DNA of 64,000 nucleotides, from NCBI RefSeq assembly GCF_009729855.1, contig NZ_WODA01000023.1:274878-338877 (forward strand), read 5' to 3'. Each line of letters opens with the position of its first letter. The stretch's first letter is position 1. Shown here in pieces: positions 33,222-40,086 of the stretch. The translations under genes and the position numbers were made by a program. The notes under the pieces are model-generated. The model saw only the letters and a list, made by a program, of their open reading frames with translations. It ran no database searches and was not told the origin of the DNA. Source of the stretch: Agromyces luteolus. GTDB lineage: Bacteria; Actinomycetota; Actinomycetes; Actinomycetales; Microbacteriaceae.

Positions 33222-33971
33222 ATGAAGATCGTCGTCATCGGAGGCACCGGCCTCATCGGCTCGAAGGTCGTCTCACTGCTCGCCGAGCACGGCCACGAGG
33301 CGGTCGCCGCCTCGCCGAACTCGGGCGTGGACACGCTCACCGGGGAGGGCGTCGCCGAGGCGCTCGCCGGCGCCGACGTCGTCGTCGACGTCTCGAACTC
33401 GCCGTCGTTCGCCGACGACGACGTCATGGCGTTCTTCACAACCTCGACGCGCACGCTCCTCGACGCCGAGCGTGCAGCCGGCGTCGGCCACCACGTCGCG
33501 CTCTCGATCGTCGGCGCCGACCTGCTTCCCGACAGCGGCTACCTCCGCGCCAAGGTCGCCCAGGAGCGACTGATCGCCGAGTCGGGGCAGCCGTACACCG
33601 TCGTGCGCTCGACGCAGTTCTTCGAGTTCGCCGGGCGCATCGCCGACGGGGCGACCGTCGACGGCGTCGTGCACGTGTCGACGGGCTCAATGCAGCCGAT
33701 CGCGGCAGCGGATGCCTCGGCCGCCGTCGCGCGTGCGGCCGCGTCCGTACCGCGGAACGGCATCCTCGAGATCGGCGGACCCGAGAAGCTGCCGATGGCC
33801 GAGTTCATCCGTCGTGGGCTCGCGGCCCACGGCGACGAGCGCGAGGTCGTCGCGTCGCCGGACTCGCCGTACTTCGGCACGCTGCTCGCCGGCGACGAGC
33901 TGACGCCCGGGCCCGACGCCGAGCTGTCGACCACGTCGTTCGAGGACTGGGCGGCGGTGCAGGCGGGGTGA
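33222..33971 (+). CDS. NAD(P)-binding (NmrA/atypical SDR) protein, ECF41-module target
   Basis: This 249-residue atypical SDR has the cofactor motif VIGGTGLIGSKVV at the N-terminus, VVVDVSNSPSF, and YLRAKVAQERLIAESGQPYT with the Lys but not the usual YxxxK arrangement. This is as in NmrA-like reductases of quinones or flavin-type substrates. ECF41 factors in other bacteria control a neighbouring carboxymuconolactone decarboxylase, oxidoreductase or epimerase gene, and this one fits the epimerase/oxidoreductase slot. GGAAGGA precedes the ATG, and a promoter of the module type lies upstream. Confidence 0.88.
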   Translation: MKIVVIGGTGLIGSKVVSLLAEHGHEAVAASPNSGVDTLTGEGVAEALAGADVVVDVSNSPSFADDDVMAFFTTSTRTLLDAERAAGVGHHVALSIVGADLLPDSGYLRAKVAQERLIAESGQPYTVVRSTQFFEFAGRIADGATVDGVVHVSTGSMQPIAAADASAAVARAAASVPRNGILEIGGPEKLPMAEFIRRGLAAHGDEREVVASPDSPYFGTLLAGDELTPGPDAELSTTSFEDWAAVQAG

Positions 33972-34000
33972 CGCGCGGACGTACGGGGTGACGCGCCGGC

Positions 34001-34318
34001 CTACAGCCCCTCCGCGATCTCCTTGATCGCGGCCAGGCGGCGGTCCCACTCGGCGCCGATGGCCTCGAGCCGGCGCGCGGTCTCGCCGAGCCGCGAGCCG
34101 AGCACGCGGTAGCGCACCTCGCGACCGACGCGGATCGGCTCGACGAGGCCGACCTCCTGCAGCACGGCGAGGTGCTTGGCGATCGCCTGCCGGGTGACGG
34201 GCAGGCGCCCGGCGAGGGCGGACGCGGATGCGTCGCCCTCGCCGAGTGCGGCCAGGATGCTCCACCGGGTCTCGTCCCCGAGGGCGGCGAACACCGGGAC
34301 CAGCGTCCCCGTGGTCAT
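34001..34318 (-). CDS. ArsR-family regulator
   Basis: This 105-residue winged-helix regulator has VFAALGDETRWSILAALGEG, the recognition helix LPVTRQAIAKHLAVLQEVGL, and a wing at RVGREVRYRVLG. No metal-binding cysteines are present, so it is of the non-metal ArsR type that accompanies SRPBCC proteins. It overlaps the SRPBCC gene upstream by four bases. It probably represses both genes through the two GCAACC palindromes at 34926-34975. Confidence 0.9.
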   Translation of the reverse strand: MTTGTLVPVFAALGDETRWSILAALGEGDASASALAGRLPVTRQAIAKHLAVLQEVGLVEPIRVGREVRYRVLGSRLGETARRLEAIGAEWDRRLAAIKEIAEGL

Positions 34319-34902
34319 GCGGCGCCCTCGCGGGCGCGGCCGAGCGCGTCGCCGCCGAGCGCGTCGCCGTCCTCGGCGAACAGGGCGACGAGCTTGTCGA
34401 GCTCGGACACCCAGCCCTCGCCGTGCGCGCGCATGTTCGCTGCCGGGTCGGACGTCAGGTCGAACCCGGTCTCGACGACGGTGAGCTCGGTGGCGCCATC
34501 CGCCCGGCCGTCGATCGGGCCGTCGGAGACCGGGCCGTCGGCGACCGGGCCGCCCGGCACGGGCTCGAGGGTGAACGTGAAGACCGTCGAGGTGGCCTCG
34601 TCGACCCGGTCGGGCAGGTGCCCGAGGGCGTCGTCGTTCCCCCAGCGGTAGGTGATCGAGCGGGGCGGATCGACCGCCTCGACGCGGATCGGCACGTCGC
34701 CGTAGCCCTCGAACGTCATCGTGCCCTCGGCGCCGACGCCGGTGCCCTCGAGCACGGTCCGCCCGAACCAGCGCGAGATGTGCTCGGGCTCGGTGACGGC
34801 GGACCACACCTTCTCGACGGGTGCGTCGATGCGGATGGTGCGTCGAACGGTGAAGGTGCCCTCGTCGATGACGGAGGGCTCGTTGTCGGTCATGCTCACC
34901 AT
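34315..34902 (-). CDS. SRPBCC (AHSA1-like) protein
   Basis: This 195-residue START-fold protein begins FTVRRTIRIDAPVEKVWSAV and has ITYRWGNDD, VFTFTLEP and TVVETGFDL, as in activator-of-Hsp90 (AHSA1) homologues. Between residues about 112 and 132 it carries a repetitive loop with three DGP units (VADGPVSDGPIDG) that the family does not normally have. Such pairs of ArsR and SRPBCC genes are common in actinomycetes and bind hydrophobic ligands. The ATG at 34902 has AAAGGA seven bases upstream. Confidence 0.87.
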   Translation of the reverse strand: MVSMTDNEPSVIDEGTFTVRRTIRIDAPVEKVWSAVTEPEHISRWFGRTVLEGTGVGAEGTMTFEGYGDVPIRVEAVDPPRSITYRWGNDDALGHLPDRVDEATSTVFTFTLEPVPGGPVADGPVSDGPIDGRADGATELTVVETGFDLTSDPAANMRAHGEGWVSELDKLVALFAEDGDALGGDALGRAREGAA

Positions 34903-34924
34903 GATGGTTCCTTTCGAATCGAGC

Positions 34925-34976
34925 TGCAACCCTAGAGTTGCATGAATCCCTCACCTTAAGCAACCCTGTGGTTGCA
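34925..34976. promoter_or_regulatory. Two ArsR operators, GCAACC inverted repeats
   Basis: TGCAAC-N6-GTTGCA at 34925-34942 and GCAACC-N4-GGTTGC at 34960-34975 lie just upstream of the SRPBCC/ArsR operon. Their centres are 34 bp apart and both share the pattern GCAACCCT-N3-GTTGC. Confidence 0.75.
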
Positions 34977-35051
34977 CATTCCTGCAGAATTGCCCGACTT
35001 CCGTGTCGGGCACGGATGCCGCGACCCTCCGAGCGGGCCTACCGTCGCGCC

Positions 35052-35489
35052 ATGAACGAAGAGACACCGCCCACAGCAGCAGCAACAACGACCACGACGT
35101 CGGCATCAGCAGCACCAGCGGCTCCGGAACCGGCCGATCCGCAGACCGGATGGTTCCGCCGGATCCCGCTATGGGTCCGGATCACGGTGCCCGCCGTCGT
35201 GGTCGGCGCGGTGATCGTCGCCGGCGGCGTCGCCGGGACGTCGTCACCGGCCGCCGACGCCGATGCGCTCTGCCGGGACGCGGCGACGGCCCGGCTCGAG
35301 GGCCGCGGGCACACCGACGTCCAGCTCGCCACGTCGCTCGATCAGGCCGAAGCGGATGGCGCGCAGCGCGTCTCGGGCACCCTCACGTTCGTCGACGAGG
35401 CGGGCGCGACCCATCATGCGCTCGTCCGATGCGTGGTCCGCTCCGACGGCGACCGCCTGCGCGTCGCGAGCGTCCGGTTCTTCGACTGA
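35052..35489 (+). CDS. Small single-pass membrane protein, unknown
   Basis: This 145-residue protein is of no recognised family. It has a threonine- and alanine-rich N-terminus of about 35 residues, a basic turn (GWFRRIPLWVR), one hydrophobic segment (ITVPAVVVGAVIVAGGVAG) and an extracytoplasmic domain of about 75 residues. The last begins with Cys in ALCRDAATARLEG and contains a second Cys in LVRCVVRSDGDRLR. The two cysteines could form a disulphide outside the membrane. The domain has the alternating pattern of a small alpha-beta fold. Function unknown. Confidence 0.65.
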   Translation: MNEETPPTAAATTTTTSASAAPAAPEPADPQTGWFRRIPLWVRITVPAVVVGAVIVAGGVAGTSSPAADADALCRDAATARLEGRGHTDVQLATSLDQAEADGAQRVSGTLTFVDEAGATHHALVRCVVRSDGDRLRVASVRFFD

Positions 35490-35588
35490 CGCGACTCCCC
35501 ACCCGCCACGACCCATCCGGAGCAGCCTCGGCTCCGAATCCCCTGCACGGGCGCGGACCCGACGCCCGATCGCACGAGGGAGTACGAC

Positions 35589-36260
35589 ATGAGGAACGCA
35601 CCACGCATCATCGCCGCCACGGCGGCGAGCTTCGCCCTGGCGCTCGGCGGAGCCACCGCCGCCTACGCCGGGCACGACTCCAACCCCTCCGGCAAGGTCG
35701 CGAGCTACAGCTACGACCTGAACGCGGTACAGCCGGCCGACGTGCCGGAGAGCCGCGCGAGCGGCACGACGCGGGTGAAGGCGCTGCCGAACGGCAAGCT
35801 GCAGGTCACCGTCGAGGCATGGGGGCTCTCGCCGAACCTCCCGCACGCGATGCACCTGCACGGCGTGCCCGGCGAGGCGACCGACCAGGCCTGCCCCGGT
35901 CCCGCTGCGGCCGGCGCCGACGGAGTCGTCACCGTGCTCGACGGTGCGCCGTTCTACGGCGGCATCCTGACCTCGCTGACCTCGACGGGCGACGTCTCGC
36001 CCGCGAGCGCGCTCGCACTCGACCGGTTCGCGATGTCCGACGCCGACGGCTACCTGTACTACCAGCGCACGTTCACCGACGTGCCGGGCTACACCGACGC
36101 CGGAACCGTCCAGGTCGTCGTCCACGGCATCGACTTCGACCGCAACGGCATGTACGCATTCAACCCGGCCGACCCGTTCTCGAGCCGCTCGTCGTCGCTC
36201 GGCGCGGGCATCCCGCTCGAGGCGACGGTGCCGGTGCTCTGCGGCGGCATCGCGAACTGA
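35589..36260 (+). CDS. Secreted CHRD/superoxide-dismutase-like protein
   Basis: This 223-residue protein has an N-terminal signal peptide (basic MRNAPR, hydrophobic core, cleavage likely after AYA). The mature part starts with the CHRD-like YDLNAVQPADVPESRASGTT, continues with KLQVTVEAWGLSPNLPHAMH and LHGVPGEATDQACPG, and ends VVVHGIDFDRNG. The histidines in HAMHLHG recall Cu/Zn superoxide dismutases, but the full metal set is not visible. It is probably exported to the envelope or medium. A 15-bp-stem hairpin follows the gene. Confidence 0.75.
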   Translation: MRNAPRIIAATAASFALALGGATAAYAGHDSNPSGKVASYSYDLNAVQPADVPESRASGTTRVKALPNGKLQVTVEAWGLSPNLPHAMHLHGVPGEATDQACPGPAAAGADGVVTVLDGAPFYGGILTSLTSTGDVSPASALALDRFAMSDADGYLYYQRTFTDVPGYTDAGTVQVVVHGIDFDRNGMYAFNPADPFSSRSSSLGAGIPLEATVPVLCGGIAN

Positions 36261-36286
36261 GTCGCGCGTCGCGCTGATCGCAGGCC

Positions 36287-36324
36287 ACGGATGCCGCGGG
36301 GAGGGGGATCCCCGCGGCATCCGT
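36287..36324 (+). terminator. Terminator-like hairpin after the secreted-protein gene
   Basis: A 15-bp perfect stem (36287-36301 with 36310-36324) encloses an 8-base loop, starting ACGGATGCCGCGGGG. There is no T-run. The arms are copies of the dispersed CGGATGCC word in opposite orientation. Confidence 0.55.
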
Positions 36325-36443
36325 CTGCGCGCGACCCGACCCGCCCGGCATCGGTCGCACCGTCGACACGGACCGCAAGGCCTATCGATCGCGCGCCGTT
36401 CTTGCCAGACTGCACGCGAGCCCACCAGGCAGGGAGGCCGCCG

Positions 36444-37382
36444 ATGCCGCGACGTGTCACCGACCGGAACTTCACCCGTGCGCAGTCGGCGCACTTCTTC
36501 GCGGTGCAGGCGAGGCGGTCGCCCGTGAACCGCTTCCACCACGAGCGCGAGCCGCTCGTGGAGTCCGCGATCCGCCCCGACCCCGACGTGCTCCATTCAC
36601 ATGCGGTCGTCGACGTGAGCGAACGCGCGACGGTGTCGCTCGCGCCATCCGACGAGTACCAGGCCGACGTGCTCGTCGACGAGGCGCACCACGTGCTCGC
36701 CGTCGTCGGTCCGGGCGAGTCGGTGACCGTGGCCGCTGCGGACCTCACGCGCGGCACGCACCTGTACGTGCTCGGGCGCACGAGCGTCGAGGGCGGACTC
36801 CCGCGTGCCAACGAGCTGCAGGACCTCCGGCGGATCGAGGCCGCCACGTCGTACCCGTATCGCGCGCGAGCGTACGACGCCGCGTCCCGCCGTGCCGTGG
36901 CCGCGAGCCTCGCGCGCCGCGCCGCGGAGGTCGACCTGACTCGGGCCTTCGGCTCGAAGCGCGACACGGATCGCGACGCCCACCTCGTCGGCACGGCGAT
37001 CGGCTGGGGCAGCCTGCCGGCCGAGCACGGCGTGTACTTCGAGGCGGTGGCGACGAGCAGCGGATGCGAGATCTGGACGTTCGAGCCTCCGCCCGTCGAT
37101 CCCGCCCGCGGCTCCTATTCGGTGCTGAAGTTCGACGACGCGGGTCGCCTCGATCCCGTCCTCGGCGGGTACCCCGGCCGCGACCTCGCCAGGAACGGCG
37201 ACGGCAGCATCAGCATCCGGTTCGGCGGTCCGTCGTGCGCGGCGCATCCGAACGTGATCCCGGCCGCACCGGGCGAGCGCTTCCGCTACGCGATGCGGAT
37301 CCGGCGTCCGCGAAGGGTCGATCACGCGCGCGCCTACGTCGCGGCGCTGCGCGCGCAGCGGCTGGAGACGGTGCCCGCCTGA
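36444..37382 (+). CDS. DUF1214-like protein
   Basis: This 312-residue cytoplasmic protein has YQADVLVDEAHHVLAVVGPG, DLTRGTHLYVLGRTSVEGGL and, at the C-terminus, TAIGWGSLPAEHGVYFEAVA, followed by EIWTFEPPPVDPARGSYSV and SILK-like strands. The layout matches the DUF1254/DUF1214 group, whose members have been associated with catabolic or stress roles but lack an established reaction. No signal peptide or membrane helix is visible. AGGGAGG precedes the ATG. It is convergent with the HNH endonuclease gene. Confidence 0.6.
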   Translation: MPRRVTDRNFTRAQSAHFFAVQARRSPVNRFHHEREPLVESAIRPDPDVLHSHAVVDVSERATVSLAPSDEYQADVLVDEAHHVLAVVGPGESVTVAAADLTRGTHLYVLGRTSVEGGLPRANELQDLRRIEAATSYPYRARAYDAASRRAVAASLARRAAEVDLTRAFGSKRDTDRDAHLVGTAIGWGSLPAEHGVYFEAVATSSGCEIWTFEPPPVDPARGSYSVLKFDDAGRLDPVLGGYPGRDLARNGDGSISIRFGGPSCAAHPNVIPAAPGERFRYAMRIRRPRRVDHARAYVAALRAQRLETVPA

Positions 37383-37385
37383 CGC

Positions 37386-37436
37386 GCGCGGCGCGCGGGC
37401 ACGGGCAGGTAGCGCGGCGCGCGGGCACGGGCAGGT
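37386..37436. repeat. Two exact tandem copies of a 25-bp GC-only repeat
   Basis: A 25-base sequence ending GGGCACGGGCAGGT occurs at 37386-37410 and again, identical, at 37412-37436, one base apart. It lies in the convergent spacer between the DUF1214-like gene and the HNH endonuclease gene, and a third, broken start follows (GCGCGACGCG). Confidence 0.85.
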
Positions 37437-37480
37437 CGCGCGACGCGTGCGGTCGCGCAGGCGTGCGCAGCTCCCTCCGC

Positions 37481-38923
37481 TCACGCCGCCGGCGCAGCGT
37501 GCAGCCATGGCGGTTCGACGTCGTCGCCGATCTCGGCGCGGCCCGCCGTCGGCAGGACAGGTTCGGGCGACGGCGGTGCTTCCGGACCGGATCGATCGAT
37601 CACGCCCGCCGGCGGTGGCGCGCCCACCCGCGAACTGCGCGGGACGGGATCGAACGGCACCTCGGGGTACGTCCGAAGCACGTGACCGGCGGGCGAGGCC
37701 CAGCGGATGACCCCTCCGGGCTCATTGACCATGCGCCATCCGCTCTCGTGCTTGAGTCGGTGGTGCGTGCGGCACAGGTGGGCGAGGTTGTCGGCATCGG
37801 TGCCGCCGCCGTGCGCCCAGGCGGTCGTGTGGTCGATGTCGGAACGGACGGCGCGGCGCGAGCACCCGGGGAAGCGGCAGCGGCCGTCGCGCACCCGCAG
37901 GTACCCGGCGAGGTCGGCGCCGACGCGGTACGAGGTGCGCCCGTACGACAGCGCGGCACCGGTCTCGGGGTCGACGAGCAGGCGGCGCACGCTCGGCGCA
38001 TGCGCGGCGATGATCCGCGCGGTCTCGGCGTCGATCGGACCGTACCCGTCGAGTTCGGCCGGCTCGTCGGTCACGCCGAGCAGGCTGAGCACCGGAACGG
38101 TCACGGTCACGCGTGGAGCGATGCGTCGCGTCGCAGGTGCGGCATCGCCCTCGTCGAGGATGCCCGACATGAGCAGGTCGGCGGCGAGGTCGACGCAGCG
38201 TTGCGCGGACGTGCGTCGATCGCGCGACGTCTCGTTCGGCGCCCCGCGCCCTCGGTCGACGGATGCCGCGGCCAGCGAGTCGAGCCGGTCGACGATCGCG
38301 ACCGCACGTTCGGCCTCCATGAAGAGGCTGAGCCACGCCATGCCGTCGGGCGCCGGATCGAGGTGCATGCGCCGTTCTTCGGCCGCGCGCCGGCGACGCG
38401 TCGCGAGCGGCTCGGGATGCAGCCTCTCGCGCAGCCGACGAACACGCCGCCGGAAGTCGCTGCTGGTCCGCTGCGCGGCGCCGTCGAGCGATCGCCGCTC
38501 GAGTTCGTCGGCCGAGTCGACCGGCAGGTCGCCCGTCAGTTCCAGCATCGACCGCACGTGCGGCACGCCGACCGTGCCGGCGGCGAGCGCGACCAGGGTG
38601 GCCGCCCGCGGACCCGCGAGCCGACCGGCGTCGGCCGCGAGCCGGCCCGCCGTCGCCTCGGGCGCGACGAGCACGGTCGCGAGTTCGGCGACGAACGACC
38701 GCGTCGCCATCTCGCGTTCGGCCGACCCGCTCGAGCCGGTCACGCCCTCGACCTCGGCATGGAGCCGACGCGCCGCCTCGACCGCGCGGTACTGCTGCGC
38801 CTGCGCCCAGCGGATCATCCGCTCGAGCGCGGCGACGTCGGCGAGCAGGTCGCCCAGCGCATCGCCGGCTGACGCGCCGACGGCGGCCGCGCGCTCGAGG
38901 GCGGCGGTCGGGGTCGGCGTCAT
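37481..38923 (-). CDS. DUF222/HNH endonuclease protein
   Basis: This 480-residue protein has a long helical DUF222 region (about 1-330) and a C-terminal HNH domain: GRCRFPGCSRRAVRSDIDHT, then TAWAHGGGTDADNLAHLCRT and HHRLKH. The cysteines of CRFPGC and CRTHH probably hold zinc. Actinomycete genomes carry many such paralogues; their function is unsettled and some have been suggested to be mobile or 13E12-repeat-like. I use the ATG at 38923; a TTG four codons upstream is possible. A proline-rich tail follows the HNH domain. Confidence 0.9.
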   Translation of the reverse strand: MTPTPTAALERAAAVGASAGDALGDLLADVAALERMIRWAQAQQYRAVEAARRLHAEVEGVTGSSGSAEREMATRSFVAELATVLVAPEATAGRLAADAGRLAGPRAATLVALAAGTVGVPHVRSMLELTGDLPVDSADELERRSLDGAAQRTSSDFRRRVRRLRERLHPEPLATRRRRAAEERRMHLDPAPDGMAWLSLFMEAERAVAIVDRLDSLAAASVDRGRGAPNETSRDRRTSAQRCVDLAADLLMSGILDEGDAAPATRRIAPRVTVTVPVLSLLGVTDEPAELDGYGPIDAETARIIAAHAPSVRRLLVDPETGAALSYGRTSYRVGADLAGYLRVRDGRCRFPGCSRRAVRSDIDHTTAWAHGGGTDADNLAHLCRTHHRLKHESGWRMVNEPGGVIRWASPAGHVLRTYPEVPFDPVPRSSRVGAPPPAGVIDRSGPEAPPSPEPVLPTAGRAEIGDDVEPPWLHAAPAA

Positions 38924-39006
38924 GCGATCAGTCAAGCAGCACCCTCCGACATGCCCACGGCCCGCAAACCCCTGACCGCGGGAGGTTTCCGTGCGCCGTC
39001 AGGAGT

Positions 39007-39891
39007 TCACCCCGAGGGTCGCCCGGCGCCGAACGTCGCAAGCAGCTGCAGCCCGATCGCGCTCGTGACGAACCGCACCCGACGATCGCCGACGAGCTCG
39101 CCGACCCATCGGACCCGCCCGATGTCGACGATCTCCCGGAACTCGCCGCGCCCCCCGACGGCCACCCCGTACCCGACCCGCAGCCCGTCGTAGTACGACC
39201 CGTCGAGCGCCTCCCGGTCCACGCGAACGTCCGGGAACTCCCCCGCGATCGCCTCGGCGACCCGGTCGCCGAGCGCCGGCCGAGCGGGATCGGCGCGCAC
39301 GATCGCCCGCGCGTCGCCGACGGGGAACCCGAACCGAGCGGATGCCGCGTCGATCACGCGACGGTGGACCGCGAGGTGCGCGACCACCGACCGGACCTCG
39401 AACGCGTCGGACGGTTCCGCACGCCCGGCGTCCGCGAGCGCGAACAGCCGGAAGTGGCGCGTGTGCCCGTGCCCCGGCGGCACCGGCTGCATCCGCAGCA
39501 CCTGGTGCACGGTGCAGAGTCGCACGGGCTCGCCCGGCGCGGCGCGCACGCGCCGCGCGGCCTCGAGCGCGAGCACGTTGGTCGGGTCGGAGACGACCTC
39601 GACCGGCCGGATCGTCGACAGCACCCGATCCTGCGAGGTCGGCGCCATGACCGAGGAGGCGCCGAGCGGCGCGACCGGGGAGAGCAGCACCGCGTCGTAC
39701 CCCGGCGCCGACTCGAGCGCGAGCGCATCGAGCGCGACGCTCGTGCGGAGGTCGACCGCGGACGCAGCGACGGTCGCGTCATCCGCCCACTGCGCGAGCA
39801 GGTCGACGGGGCGACGCCGCGCCGCCGCCTCGCGCGCCTCGGCGAGCAGGGCCCCCCGGCGGTCGTGCGGCCGGGCATCGTCGGCGGTCAT
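39007..39891 (-). CDS. Protein of unknown function
   Basis: This 294-residue soluble protein has no motif I can assign with certainty. It contains GYDAVLLSPVAPLGASSVMA, a patch APTSQDRVLSTIRPVEVVSD followed by PTNVLALEAARRVR, CTVHQVLRMQPVPPGHGHTR then HFRLFALADAG, and a C-terminal alpha-beta half ending VRFVTSAIGLQLLATFGAG. The central HFRLF strand and the arginines around it recall class II tRNA synthetase-like or HisZ-like folds. That is only a resemblance by eye. It has no signal peptide or membrane segment. Start chosen at ATG 39891. Confidence 0.6.
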   Translation of the reverse strand: MTADDARPHDRRGALLAEAREAAARRRPVDLLAQWADDATVAASAVDLRTSVALDALALESAPGYDAVLLSPVAPLGASSVMAPTSQDRVLSTIRPVEVVSDPTNVLALEAARRVRAAPGEPVRLCTVHQVLRMQPVPPGHGHTRHFRLFALADAGRAEPSDAFEVRSVVAHLAVHRRVIDAASARFGFPVGDARAIVRADPARPALGDRVAEAIAGEFPDVRVDREALDGSYYDGLRVGYGVAVGGRGEFREIVDIGRVRWVGELVGDRRVRFVTSAIGLQLLATFGAGRPSG

Positions 39892-39980
39892 CGTCCCACG
39901 ATGGCGCGCCCCGGGGCGGCGGGCAAGCACGGACGAGGCGGACGCGACGGATGGGCGACCGCGGCCGCCCCGGTCCGGCC

Positions 39981-40067
39981 GACCCGGACCCGGACCCGGA
40001 CCCGGGTCGACCCGCGGGCCCGTGAACGCACGCAGCGGATGCCGCGAGCGCGCGCCCGCGGCATCCG
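39981..40067 (-). terminator. Terminator-like hairpin after the MMPL gene, with GACCCG repeats
   Basis: An 11-bp perfect stem (CGGATGCCGCG at 40036-40046 with its complement at 40057-40067, 10-base loop) lies 20 bases beyond the stop of the MMPL exporter. Further on are four tandem GACCCG units (39981-40004). The 195-bp spacer shows no other gene. Confidence 0.5.
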
Positions 40068-40086
40068 TCGCCGTGACCTGCCCCGA

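Noticed and set aside
37386..37436. Tandem repeats as a CRISPR array
   Set aside because: Only two copies with a one-base gap and no spacers; no cas genes nearby.
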